Source: Paenibacillus sp. FJAT-29882 | Lineage (GTDB): Bacteria > Bacillota > Bacilli > Bacillales > DSM-1321 | Length of the DNA stretch: 64,000 nucleotides | Assembly: GCF_001510645.1 (NCBI RefSeq) | Contig: NZ_LMVB01000003.1 | Coordinates: forward strand, 62,001 to 126,000 | Direction: 5' to 3' | Notes under the pieces: generated by a model | The model's input: the letters and a program-made list of their open reading frames with translations, nothing else | Databases searched by the model: none | What the model was told of the DNA's origin: nothing | Position numbers and translations under genes: made by a program | Shown: positions 43,281-51,293 of the stretch, piece after piece | How positions within the stretch are numbered: position 1 is the stretch's first letter | Layout: the number at the start of each line of letters is the position of its first letter

Positions 43281-44135
43281 ATGAGAGAGGAAGAAAACAA
43301 ACCAACTTCCAAAAAGTCCATTCTCCGACGTATTCAGAATAAACGTTGGGCATTACCAGCAATTTATATCGCAAGTGCCGCATTGATTTTGGCCGGTGCC
43401 ATTTGGGCACAGAACAGTTTTAACGATTCAGCTGACAACTCAACAGATAAAGAAGAGGCAACTGGATTAGGCAATAACATGGAAGAGCCTGCGATTGAAG
43501 TAAACAGCCATCTTGAAAAAATTAACATGCCGATAGCGGATTCCCAACTCGCCGTCATTAAGAAAGAGTTTTATGACAAAGAGGCTGACAAAGAAAAACG
43601 TGCTGCTGCATTAGTCTTTTATAATAATCGTGTTATGCAAAACAAAGGACTGGATATCGCAGCTAAAGACGGTGGTGCATTCGATGTTGTAGCTTCTTTA
43701 AGCGGGAAAGTAAATAAAGTTAAAGAAGATTCTTTGCTTGGAAATGAAGTAGAAATTGAACATGAAAATGGTGTGACTACTCGTTATCAATCTATTACAG
43801 ACATTAAAGTAGCGGTTGGCGACAAAGTGAAACAAGGTGCTGTGATTGCCAAAGCAGGTAGGAGTCTCTTGAATGAAGAGGCTGGAACACATGTCCACTT
43901 TGAAATTCGCCAAGATGATGTTGCTTTAAATCCAAATGCTATTTTCGGAAGTCAGTTGGCATCCCTTGAAACAAAGGACGAAGCTGCTGATAAAAACCCA
44001 AGTGGTGTAAGTGAAGAAGAAGATCCAGCGAATTCGGATTCTGAAGCAATTGAAGACCCATCTGACGCAAAATCTAGTGACGATCCAAAAGAAGATCCTT
44101 CTGATTCTGAAATGGGTAACACTGAAGAAGGCTGA
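43281..44135 (+). CDS. spoIIQ: Stage II sporulation protein Q
   Basis: A 284-residue forespore membrane protein. It pairs with mother-cell SpoIIIAH to form the channel and zipper needed during engulfment. One N-terminal membrane helix (about 24-44) is followed by a LytM/M23 domain (about 105-215). The C-terminal HVHFEIR is present, but the first metal ligand is replaced: NKGLDIAA where active M23 enzymes have a His before KG. It is thus a degenerate, probably non-hydrolytic LytM domain, as in B. subtilis SpoIIQ. The C-terminal roughly 55 residues are Asp/Glu/Ser-rich. R3c overlaps its stop codon. Confidence 0.95.
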   Translation: MREEENKPTSKKSILRRIQNKRWALPAIYIASAALILAGAIWAQNSFNDSADNSTDKEEATGLGNNMEEPAIEVNSHLEKINMPIADSQLAVIKKEFYDKEADKEKRAAALVFYNNRVMQNKGLDIAAKDGGAFDVVASLSGKVNKVKEDSLLGNEVEIEHENGVTTRYQSITDIKVAVGDKVKQGAVIAKAGRSLLNEEAGTHVHFEIRQDDVALNPNAIFGSQLASLETKDEAADKNPSGVSEEEDPANSDSEAIEDPSDAKSSDDPKEDPSDSEMGNTEEG

Positions 44136-44190
44136 TAAAGTGAAACTTCTATCAGTAGGGTTGTTCTGCATCTCCCACTGATAGTTAGTT
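44134..44190 (+). repeat. R3c: hairpin repeat at the spoIIQ stop
   Basis: GATAAAGTGAAACTTCTATC then AGTAGGG ... CTCCCACTGATAGTTAGTT. The CTATCAGTAGG / CCCACTGATAG arms form the stem. The repeat begins inside the TGA stop of spoIIQ. Confidence 0.8.
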
Positions 44191-44300
44191 AAAATTTCCA
44201 TCGATGGAGTTTGTTCACTCCATACATGAGTTCGTTAAACTAAACTAAATGAATCAAAACAAAATGGTACGACCGTAAACAACAACTGAAAATTTGGTGA

Positions 44301-44333
44301 GATCCCTATCATAAAGATGGGGATTTTTTATAT
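44301..44333 (+). terminator. Terminator downstream of spoIIQ
   Basis: GATCCCTATC pairs with GATGGGGATT around ATAAA, followed by TTTTTTAT. Confidence 0.7.
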
Positions 44334-44660
44334 GGCTATCTTAACCCTTTCTTCTTTTACAAAATCCCTTTATTTCTGACAAATTTCTCGGGAAATAATT
44401 TGAAAGTACGCATTAACTTTTGGAAAATTACGATAAATATTTCCGGAAGTTGTTCTAAAGTGTGCATATATCTTCATCCGTACTAATAAACTGATACAAA
44501 CCATACAAAGAGAGTGTTTGAGGTGAGTAGTCGTTTAAATCTAATGATAAATCCAGTTGAAGATATATGAATCGATAATTTCCGGGGCAACGGTCGTTTT
44601 TAAGCCAAAAGCGAATCTCATTTCACACTTCTCACATCCAATTTAGGGAGGTCGAGTGGT
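44334..44660 (+). other. spoIIID upstream region
   Basis: 327 bp. CATACAAA (44502-44509) fits the sigma-E -10 consensus CATACAMT, with CTAATAAA about 13 bp upstream as a poor -35. spoIIID is a sigma-E gene in B. subtilis. Nothing else was recognised. Confidence 0.35.
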
Positions 44661-44936
44661 GTGCACGATTACATCAAAGAAAGAACTATCAAGATAGGAA
44701 AGTATATCGTGGAAACAAGAAAAACTGTTCGTGTGATTGCGAAGGAGTTTGGTGTATCCAAAAGTACAGTCCATAAAGATTTAACCGAGCGATTACCTGA
44801 AATTAATCCTGAATTGGCCAATGAGGTGAAGGATATTTTGGATTATCATAAATCTATCCGGCATCTTCGAGGTGGAGAAGCAACAAAGTTGAAATATAAG
44901 CGGTCAGAGCGCGAAGAGGAAATATTGAAAAGATAG
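44661..44936 (+). CDS. spoIIID: Stage III sporulation regulator SpoIIID
   Basis: A 91-residue DNA-binding protein controlling sigma-E and sigma-K genes in the mother cell. The first 80 residues are almost identical to B. subtilis SpoIIID, with helix-turn-helix VIAKEFGVSKSTVHKDL and a basic C-terminal region (KLKYKRSERE) that contacts the minor groove. GTG start at 44661 after AGGGAGGTCGAG. It is followed by R3d and the long hairpin R5. Confidence 0.97.
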   Translation: MHDYIKERTIKIGKYIVETRKTVRVIAKEFGVSKSTVHKDLTERLPEINPELANEVKDILDYHKSIRHLRGGEATKLKYKRSEREEEILKR

Positions 44937-44952
44937 CTTTTCCCTCATTAAC

Positions 44953-45015
44953 GGGACTAACAATCAGTGGGGATGAAGAACCCCCACTGATTGAAGTTTC
45001 ACTTTATGTAAAAAT
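44953..45015 (-). repeat. R3d: inverted copy of repeat R3 after spoIIID
   Basis: On the minus strand it reads AAAGTGAAACTTCAATCAGT then GGGGGTTCTTCATCCCC then ACTGATTGTTAG. The CAATCAGTGGGG / CCCCACTGATTG stem is perfect, the best conserved R3 copy in the window. Confidence 0.85.
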
Positions 45016-45133
45016 AAAACCGGTATTTGCTACCCCGATTCAGTTTCGGTGGTTTAAAAGGGAAATGCTTAGTAAAAAGTGTTACCTTTTAAGAACCACG
45101 GGAAGCGGGGGATGACAACAAAAACCGGTTTTT
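45016..45133. repeat. R5: ~118-bp long inverted repeat before mbl
   Basis: Arms pair in three blocks: AAAACCGGTATTTG (45016-) with CAAAAACCGGTTTT (to about 45131), CCCCG with CGGGG, and CGGTGGTTTAAAAGG with CCTTTTAAGAACCACGG. The loop is GAAATGCTTAGTAAAAAGTGTTA. A T-run follows the 3' arm. It may terminate spoIIID. Confidence 0.75.
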
Positions 45134-45254
45134 GTGATGCGTAAAAAAAATTCCCATTTCAAGGATATAGACCTACCTTCCACCTTTTCAATATGTTAAA
45201 ATAAACAATTAGGAGTAAGTAGGCTTTTATGAGGATTCAAGGAGGATTTAAATC

Positions 45255-46256
45255 ATGTTTGCTAGGGATATTGGAATAGATCTCGGAACAGCTAATGTGC
45301 TGATCCATGTCAAAGGTAAAGGAATTGTGTTAAATGAGCCATCCGTATTGGCCATCGATAAAAATACGAACCGTGTATTAGCGGTCGGTGAAGAAGCTAG
45401 AAAGATGGTTGGTCGTACACCAGGAAACATCGTTGCGATTCGCCCGTTAAAGGATGGAGTTATTGCTGATTTTGATGTAACTGAATCGATGCTTAAGCAT
45501 TTTATAAATAAGTTGAATGTTAAAGGATTTTTATCGAAACCAAGAATTCTAATTTGCTGTCCAACTAATATCACGAGTGTTGAGCAGAAGGCCATTAAAG
45601 AGGCAGCTGAAAAAAGCGGAGGTAAGAAAATTTACCTAGAAGAAGAGCCGAAAGTGGCGGCAATAGGAGCGGGTATGGACATTTTCCAGCCAAGCGGAAA
45701 TATGGTCGTTGACATTGGCGGAGGTACAACAGACATCGCAGTCCTATCTATGGGGGACATTGTAACTTCATCGTCCATAAACATGGCGGGCGATAAATTT
45801 GATAATGAAATTTTGAATTACATCAAACGTAAATATAAACTGCTCATTGGTGAAAGAACGTCAGAAGATATCAAGATACAGATCGCAACTGTTTTTCCTG
45901 GATCGCGGAAGGAAGAAATTGATATTCGTGGACGTGATATGGTTTCTGGATTGCCTAGGACAATTACCGTTCATTCTGAGGAAATTGAAGAGGCACTGCG
46001 TGAACAAGTTTCTATTATTGTCCAAGGTGCTAAGAGCGTTCTAGAACGCACACCACCTGAATTATCAGCAGATATTATTGACCGCGGCGTTATTCTTACA
46101 GGTGGCGGAGCCCTTCTGCACGGAATTGACTTATTGCTAGCAGAAGAATTGAAAGTCCCAGTACTAGTCGCAGAGAATCCTATGGACTGTGTAGCGATTG
46201 GAACGGGAATTATGCTGGATAATATGGATAAATTACCACGCCATAAATTTGGTTGA
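45255..46256 (+). CDS. mbl: MreB-like cell-shape protein Mbl
   Basis: A 333-residue actin homologue that organises lateral-wall synthesis. Actin-fold ATP motifs are visible: IGIDLGTANVLI (phosphate 1), MVVDIGGGTTDIAV (phosphate 2) and ILTGGGALLHGI (adenosine). Its position between spoIIID and flhO, together with the overall sequence, identifies Mbl rather than MreB or MreBH. RBS CAAGGAGG precedes ATG. Confidence 0.96.
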   Translation: MFARDIGIDLGTANVLIHVKGKGIVLNEPSVLAIDKNTNRVLAVGEEARKMVGRTPGNIVAIRPLKDGVIADFDVTESMLKHFINKLNVKGFLSKPRILICCPTNITSVEQKAIKEAAEKSGGKKIYLEEEPKVAAIGAGMDIFQPSGNMVVDIGGGTTDIAVLSMGDIVTSSSINMAGDKFDNEILNYIKRKYKLLIGERTSEDIKIQIATVFPGSRKEEIDIRGRDMVSGLPRTITVHSEEIEEALREQVSIIVQGAKSVLERTPPELSADIIDRGVILTGGGALLHGIDLLLAEELKVPVLVAENPMDCVAIGTGIMLDNMDKLPRHKFG

Positions 46257-46295
46257 TTCAATAGAAGCGCACACTTTTTGTACCTTCATTTTGAC

Positions 46296-46325
46296 GGGAC
46301 TGAGGATTCTCGGTTCCTGTTTCTT
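46296..46325 (+). terminator. Probable terminator after mbl
   Basis: GGGACTGAG pairs with CTCGGTTCC (two G-T pairs) around GATT, followed by TGTTTCTT. Confidence 0.5.
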
Positions 46326-46532
46326 ATTCGAAATCGAGTTATAAAACCTACGAAGTTTTTTTAACCAATTCCTTTACAATTGACGATTTTAATGCCTCAA
46401 GCAGTCCTACTATAATTAGTATTAAGTTACCCTAGAAACCTTCCGATATAGTAAATAGACATATGGAACAACAACCATAAGACTGTTTAGAAAAAAATAT
46501 TCCAGATAGCTGAAGATTTCAGCTTTTTGTAT

Positions 46533-46714
46533 GAAGGACATGGGGATGGGTCTTCGCGACTTATACATATAGCTAACCTGCTTAGCAGGTATACTTATAG
46601 TATCGAGAAAGCATCCGAAATTCAGGCTTCGCACCGCTATCATTGTGATAAGGTGAGTGTAGCGTGTTTCATGGTCTATCCTTCATAGTAACTAGTGACG
46701 TTTGAACGCCATTT
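46533..46714 (+). repeat. R1b: copy of repeat R1 upstream of flhO
   Basis: GAAGGACATGGGG, GGTCTTCGCGACTTA, ACCTGCTTAGCAGGTATACTT (a perfect small hairpin ACCTGC/GCAGGT), GGCTTCGCACCGC, ATCATTGTGATAAGGTGAG and CTATCCTTCATAGTAACTAG line up with R1a. It ends about 30 bp before flhO in the same orientation. Confidence 0.75.
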
Positions 46715-46745
46715 TAGATTTTGTATATATCAGAGGTGATCAATG

Positions 46746-47579
46746 ATGTTCAGAGGATTTTATACAGCGGCTTCCGGAATGCTTACTCAACAAAGGCATG
46801 CGGAAATGTTGACGAATAATTTATCAAATGCGAACACGCCTGGATTTAAAACAGACCAAGCAAGCGTGAGGTCGTTCCCTGAAATGCTTATGCAACGAAT
46901 GGGTCAAAAAGCGACAACACCAAACGGGAAAATCAGTTTACCAATTTATTCACAGGTGGGCTCTCTCAGTACAGGTGTCTATATGCAAGAGGCGACGCCC
47001 TTGTATACGCAAGGTGACATCCGAGAAACCCAATTAGCGACCGATTTGGCGATTGTTAATGGGAACCTTCCGTTGAATCAGGAAAATGGCAAACCAGGCA
47101 CGCTTCTCTTTGTTGTTGAAAATAGTGTGGGTGAAGCGCGTTACACGAGAAATGGGAACTTTACATTGGATGGCGCTGGATACTTGACCACAGCTAGTGG
47201 AAATTATGTGCAGGATGTCAATAATAATCGAATTCGCGTGAATAGCGAGAACTTCTCCGTCAGTGAAGAAGGCATGATTATAGAAAACAACCAACCAGTA
47301 GCCCGCATTGGAATTGCATTCGCAAGGGATCCTTACCAACTCATTAAAGAGGGAGACGGATTATTCCGTGCAGAAGGAGCAAGGCTTGCTAACGCCTATA
47401 ATACTGCAGGTGTATCGTTTAATTTAAAGCAGGGCTATTTGGAAGGGTCTAACGTCGATCAGGCGCAAATAATGACAGACATGCTTACTACTTATCGTAC
47501 GTTTGAAGCGAATCAGAAAATATTACAAGCATACGATAAAAGTATGGACAAGGCTGTCAATGAAATTGGTAGGCTCTAA
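46746..47579 (+). CDS. flhO: Flagellar hook-basal body protein FlhO
   Basis: A 277-residue FlgF/FlgG-like rod protein. The N-terminal bb-rod motif (TNNLSNANTPGFKTD) and the C-terminal FlgG-type domain (LEGSNVDQAQIMTDMLTTYRTFEANQ, quoted by its key part VDQAQIMTDMLTTYR) are both present. ATG 46746 (MFRGFYTAAS) is preferred over ATG 46743 by its spacing to AGAGGTG. flhP follows after 19 bp; the mbl-flhO-flhP order is that of B. subtilis. Confidence 0.92.
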   Translation: MFRGFYTAASGMLTQQRHAEMLTNNLSNANTPGFKTDQASVRSFPEMLMQRMGQKATTPNGKISLPIYSQVGSLSTGVYMQEATPLYTQGDIRETQLATDLAIVNGNLPLNQENGKPGTLLFVVENSVGEARYTRNGNFTLDGAGYLTTASGNYVQDVNNNRIRVNSENFSVSEEGMIIENNQPVARIGIAFARDPYQLIKEGDGLFRAEGARLANAYNTAGVSFNLKQGYLEGSNVDQAQIMTDMLTTYRTFEANQKILQAYDKSMDKAVNEIGRL

Positions 47580-47598
47580 AGAATAAGGGGGAAATATA

Positions 47599-48447
47599 GT
47601 GAATCGCATGATGATTACATCAACTAATACACTCTCTCAGCTTCAGCTAAAATTGGATACGATTAGCAATAATATAGCAAACGTGGATACAACAGGCTAT
47701 AAACGGAAAGAAGCAAATTTTACGGATTTGCTTGTACAGCAATTCAATAATCAAACAACCGCGTCTCAGGAAATCGGCCGTTTGACGCCAAATGGAATAC
47801 GCCAAGGAACAGGGGCCAAACTTGGTCAATCACAACTTATCCTGACACAAGGTTCATTAAAAACGACGAATCGTAGCCTAGATGCCGCCTTTACAAAGCC
47901 GGATTTGTTTTTTAGTGTACGTGTTTCAGATGAGAGTGGAGAAAACATACGCTATACACGTGATGGAGCCTTTTTTATGACACCTGTAGATGGAAATGAT
48001 CAGCAGGTTATGCTTGTTACGGGTGATGGGAATTCTGTTCTTGATGAATTCAACCGCCCAATTGTTGTAAACGGGAATGTAACAGATATTAGCATGTCCG
48101 AAAATGGACAGATTAAGATAGAGACGAGTGATCGAGGAACACAAACCTTTGAGTTAGGCATTGTGTCTGTTAAGAAGCCGCAATTTATGGAGCAGCTAGG
48201 CGGTAATGTATTAGCACTCCCCTCAAATTTTAACCAATTGAATATGAATGCAGAAGATATTTTGACATCATTAACAGGCGGCTTGCGCGGCGAGATTTCT
48301 ATGACACAAGGAGCGTTGGAAGGCTCCAATGTAGACTTGTCGAAGGAAATGTCTAATCTTATTATGGTTCAGCGACAATATCAATTCCAATCAAGAGCGA
48401 TTACAATGGCTGATCAAATGCAAGGAATAGTGAACAGTATCAGATAA
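47599..48447 (+). CDS. flhP: Flagellar hook-basal body protein FlhP
   Basis: A 282-residue paralogue of FlhO. The N-terminal rod motif is SNNIANVDTTGYKRKE and the C-terminal part is GSNVDLSKEMSNLIMVQRQYQ. GTG 47599 lies 7 nt after AAGGGGG. The two genes are isolated from the main flagellar cluster, as in other Bacillus. R3e begins at its stop codon. Confidence 0.92.
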   Translation: MNRMMITSTNTLSQLQLKLDTISNNIANVDTTGYKRKEANFTDLLVQQFNNQTTASQEIGRLTPNGIRQGTGAKLGQSQLILTQGSLKTTNRSLDAAFTKPDLFFSVRVSDESGENIRYTRDGAFFMTPVDGNDQQVMLVTGDGNSVLDEFNRPIVVNGNVTDISMSENGQIKIETSDRGTQTFELGIVSVKKPQFMEQLGGNVLALPSNFNQLNMNAEDILTSLTGGLRGEISMTQGALEGSNVDLSKEMSNLIMVQRQYQFQSRAITMADQMQGIVNSIR

Positions 48448-48520
48448 GTGAAACATCCATCAATAAAGATCAAACCGCTGATTATTATGGGGGCATAACA
48501 GCCTGTTAAACCGGGATAAA
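48443..48520 (+). repeat. R3e: degenerate R3 copy after flhP
   Basis: GATAAGTGAAACATCCATCA near the start and CTGTTAAACCGGGATAAAA at the end match R3a, while the middle has diverged. It ends at the ribosome site of the next gene. Confidence 0.6.
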
Positions 48521-48541
48521 AAGGAGCTATTGTACACAAGC

Positions 48542-48793
48542 ATGGAAGAAAAAACTTTAACCAGAGATGATTTTAAACAGAAAAAGGAAAATAAGGAACA
48601 GACGAAACGAAAAATTCGAATCAGACTGTTACCGCTTTGGTTCAGGGTGTTACTTGTTACAGTATTGATTGTTGTATCAGTAGTCTCCGGATCAATTGTC
48701 GGCTATAGTATGATGGGTGGCGGAGCAATGGTTGATGTATTTAAAAAGTCAACCTGGACTCACATTTTTGATTTAGTATACAGCGAGAAATAG
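48542..48793 (+). CDS. EpuA-family protein (RNA polymerase beta-associated annotation)
   Basis: An 83-residue protein with a basic N-terminal tail ([20 protein letters not shown]), one membrane helix (about 35-58, [21 protein letters not shown]) and a short extracytoplasmic end ([19 protein letters not shown]). This is the pattern of the EpuA family, often annotated 'DNA-directed RNA polymerase subunit beta' in Bacilli although the relation to RNA polymerase is unclear. The start is uncertain: ATG 48542 is 15 nt from AAGGAG and TTG 48530 only 3 nt. fabZ follows. Confidence 0.75.
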   Translation: MEEKTLTRDDFKQKKENKEQTKRKIRIRLLPLWFRVLLVTVLIVVSVVSGSIVGYSMMGGGAMVDVFKKSTWTHIFDLVYSEK

Positions 48794-48846
48794 AGGGCCA
48801 ATCCAGGCCAACTGGTGATGGCTTTTCTTATAAGGAGGAAAAAGGA

Positions 48847-49278
48847 ATGCTTGATATTAATCAAATTAAAGAAATTATTGCGCATCGCTATCCTTTTTTA
48901 TTAGTGGATCGCATAATTGAAGTGGAAGATGGAAAACGTGCAGTAGGCTTGAAAAACGTTTCAGCAAATGAATCTTTCTTTAATGGTCATTTCCCTGAGT
49001 ATCCAGTCATGCCTGGTGTGCTTATTGTGGAAGCACTTGCTCAAGTAGGGGCAGTAGCGATGCTTAAGCAGGAGGAATATAGAGGGAGACTAGCCTTTTT
49101 TGCTGGAATTGATAACTGTCGTTTTAAGAGACAAGTCGTTCCAGGAGACCAATTAAAACTTGAAGTTGAAATCACGAGAATGCGTGGTTCCATTGGCAAA
49201 GGAAGAGCAGTGGCCACTGTAGATGGCGAAATTGCTTGTGAAACAGATATTATGTTTGCCTTTGGAGATAAATCATAA
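48847..49278 (+). CDS. fabZ: 3-hydroxyacyl-ACP dehydratase FabZ
   Basis: A 143-residue hot-dog-fold dehydratase of type II fatty-acid synthesis, converting 3-hydroxyacyl-ACP to trans-2-enoyl-ACP. The catalytic pair is His48 ([12 protein letters not shown]) and Glu62 (IVEALAQ). RBS AAGGAGG precedes ATG. The position matches B. subtilis ywpB. A terminator follows. Confidence 0.97.
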   Translation: MLDINQIKEIIAHRYPFLLVDRIIEVEDGKRAVGLKNVSANESFFNGHFPEYPVMPGVLIVEALAQVGAVAMLKQEEYRGRLAFFAGIDNCRFKRQVVPGDQLKLEVEITRMRGSIGKGRAVATVDGEIACETDIMFAFGDKS

Positions 49279-49290
49279 TAGTAGAATAAC

Positions 49291-49327
49291 AAGGGTACGG
49301 ATAAACATTCCGTGCTCTCTTTTTTTG
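49291..49327 (+). terminator. Terminator after fabZ
   Basis: AGGGTACGGA pairs with TCCGTGCTCT (G-T pairs allowed), then CTTTTTTTG. Confidence 0.75.
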
Positions 49328-49445
49328 TCCGCGAGAGGAAAATTTGGTAAATGTTACTTTTATAGAAACGAGAGAAATTCCCTTTTTCGGGTATTCTAAA
49401 TAAGGACCATTAGAATATGGCTCACAACATAAGGAGGAATACAAC

Positions 49446-49754
49446 ATGGTGAAAAAACGAATATTAGCTTTGCTTGGGTACTCATTTTTATCAATAATGA
49501 TGTTAGCGGGATGTGCGACGAACGATAACAACAATCCTGCTCCTGAAAACGATAATGTCCCAATGGATAACAATGTAAATGAACCAGGGAATGATGTTGC
49601 TCCAGATTTGGACAAAGACATAAATCAAAAAGAAAATAATCTTAAAAATGATGTAAAAGATGGAGTAGATAACAACGACTTAAATGGAACAGATACGAAT
49701 ATCAATGGAGATACAAATATGAATGATACACATAAGCATGAAGATAACAAATAG
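49446..49754 (+). CDS. Asn/Asp-rich small lipoprotein
   Basis: A 102-residue protein with a signal sequence and lipobox MLAGC (lipid attachment at Cys23). The mature part is almost wholly low-complexity, rich in Asn, Asp, Glu and Thr, with repeated DNN/DTN triplets. Such proteins are usually surface-exposed and disordered; no function is assigned. RBS AAGGAGG precedes ATG, and it has its own terminator, so it looks like a single-gene unit. Confidence 0.72.
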   Translation: MVKKRILALLGYSFLSIMMLAGCATNDNNNPAPENDNVPMDNNVNEPGNDVAPDLDKDINQKENNLKNDVKDGVDNNDLNGTDTNINGDTNMNDTHKHEDNK

Positions 49755-49762
49755 TTTTTATT

Positions 49763-49796
49763 AAAACAGGTGGTAATCTCCGCCTGTTTTGTTTCG
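49763..49796 (+). terminator. Terminator after the small lipoprotein
   Basis: AAAACAGGTGG / CCGCCTGTTTT with a TGTTTC tail. Confidence 0.8.
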
Positions 49797-49856
49797 ATTC
49801 TATAACGAAAATAATTTAATTGTTATAAATGATTCCTTTTACTGGCGATATTTGAT

Positions 49857-50300
49857 ATGATTTTAGCAAGAGCAGAGGAGCTAAATGTAGGAGGTCCATT
49901 TTATAAAATGTTAAAAGATCTTTCACCAGGAGTAAAAATAAGTATAACTCGCTCTATTTCAATTACTTTTGAGCAATATATGAACAAAATCAACTGGAAT
50001 GAAAAACAGTTTGATTATGAAGCGTACATGGGCGAATGGAAAGAATACTTAAATAAATCAGCTACTTGGTATGATAAGGTAAGCAATGATATAAAAGCGA
50101 ATTCGGAGTTTCACGAGGAATTAGCGGTGAAAATTAATGAAACGATTAATAAGATTCTTTCAGAAAAACCGAAGAAAGAGCAAATGGAAGAGATAGAACG
50201 ACTGCAAAAACTTACGAAAACAGAATATGATTATACTTGTCGCGCGGAAGCTCGTTTTGTCATAGAGAAGCTCACAAGGGAATTGACAAACTCCAAATAA
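49857..50300 (+). CDS. Hypothetical helical protein
   Basis: A 147-residue charged, largely helical protein (for example KPKKEQMEEIERLQKLTK) with no signal or membrane segment and no family I recognise. The start is uncertain: ATG 49857 lacks a ribosome site, whereas Met18 (49908) has AGGAGG 13 nt upstream. It is followed by a strong hairpin and lies between two small gene units with no counterpart I know in B. subtilis. Codon use looks ordinary. Probably a real accessory gene. Confidence 0.5.
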   Translation: MILARAEELNVGGPFYKMLKDLSPGVKISITRSISITFEQYMNKINWNEKQFDYEAYMGEWKEYLNKSATWYDKVSNDIKANSEFHEELAVKINETINKILSEKPKKEQMEEIERLQKLTKTEYDYTCRAEARFVIEKLTRELTNSK

Positions 50301-50385
50301 AAAAGTCATATTGAAGCACTTATATCCTTTCGTAAATTCCCTCTGCAAACTTGAACGAATGAGACATGTCAACAATATGTAAATG

Positions 50386-50425
50386 AAAAAAGCAAAAGCA
50401 AAGAACTCTTTGCTTTTGCTTTTTT
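50386..50425. terminator. Perfect bidirectional terminator
   Basis: AAAAAAGCAAAAGCAAAG / CTTTGCTTTTGCTTTTTT with a 4-nt loop, between the convergent hypothetical gene and ywpF. Confidence 0.88.
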
Positions 50426-50455
50426 CATTGGCTTTTGCCCGTGAGGAGTTACACT

Positions 50456-50570
50456 CTTTATGAGGTTGTTCAAAAAGCCCGGTAAAAAAGCTTGCGAATT
50501 GCACCAAAGCTCTGTCTTTTCTCGAACTTCTCGGCTCTTTTTATCCCCTTTTTGAACACGCACTTTATGA
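50456..50570 (-). mobile_element. R2b: MITE-like element with 8-bp target duplication
   Basis: The element 50464-50562 (99 bp) has GGTTGTTCAAAAAG at one end and CTTTTTGAACACGCA at the other. It is flanked by perfect 8-bp direct repeats CTTTATGA (50456-50463 and 50563-50570). Inverted relative to R2a and lacking its nested palindrome. One duplication covers the ywpF stop codon, so the element appears to have inserted exactly at the end of ywpF. Confidence 0.82.
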
Positions 50571-51005
50571 TTTTTTTGTAGTGATAAATGGAGGCTGAGA
50601 AATGATTTTTTCTTTGAATTGCGTAAGTAAGTCCTCGCCGGAAATGCCTTTGTCGATTAAATCCTCAAGAAGTAACTCTGCATACTTACTACGGGCTCTT
50701 TGCAAATGACCTTCAAATACGATGCTAACATGGCCATCAACTTCTTTGATTGAACGGAGGACAGTGTCAAACGCAGCAGGGCCATTCTCTTTTTTTGTGA
50801 TGACAGCCTGAACAGTCACTTCGCCATTCAATAAAGGCAGTACATGCTGAATTTTATCGAAATATGGTTTAGGTAAAAAGGCTTCGAGAATCCACGTATT
50901 TAAATCATCTTCTTTGTTAATAATCAATCCATCTGTAAGCCCCACATTAAATAGTTCATTTCGCTCAGTTACAATTTGTAGTGAAATTAATTTGAATGAT
51001 TTCAT
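50565..51005 (-). CDS. ywpF: YwpF-like protein
   Basis: A 146-residue protein resembling B. subtilis YwpF (MKSFKLISLQIV, DGLIINKEDDLNTWILEAFLP). Function unknown. No signal or membrane helix. It is divergent from ssbB, as in B. subtilis, across an intergenic region that carries the ComK box. Its stop codon lies in the target duplication of R2b, so the last residues could have been altered by insertion. RBS GGAGGAA precedes the ATG at 51005. Confidence 0.82.
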   Translation of the reverse strand: MKSFKLISLQIVTERNELFNVGLTDGLIINKEDDLNTWILEAFLPKPYFDKIQHVLPLLNGEVTVQAVITKKENGPAAFDTVLRSIKEVDGHVSIVFEGHLQRARSKYAELLLEDLIDKGISGEDLLTQFKEKIISQPPFITTKKS

Positions 51006-51130
51006 GCCATTCCTCCATTCTTCTTATGCATAGAGACTTTCCTTATTTTTGCTTATTATAACATATCTGAAAATGAGGAACGAATCATAATCTAAATGAG
51101 ATTCGACTTTAAAAAAGTGATGAAATGTTG

Positions 51131-51174
51131 AAAATCTAGTTTTTGCTGTAGAAGTGCGTTGAAAATAGGATTTT
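51131..51174. promoter_or_regulatory. ComK K-box upstream of ssbB
   Basis: Two perfect AT-boxes AAAA-N5-TTTT: AAAATCTAGTTTT (51131-51143) and AAAATAGGATTTT (51162-51174), separated by exactly 18 bp, one of the spacings known for functional ComK sites. Confidence 0.85.
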
Positions 51175-51293
51175 TAAGCGAGATATCAATAATAATCAAC
51201 AAAAAAGGCGTATCAAAATGCAGATTTCGCGGTTTTTCTTTTACAATAAATTTATGTATGATGGGTACAAATAGATTGGAAGGAGATGAGAAT

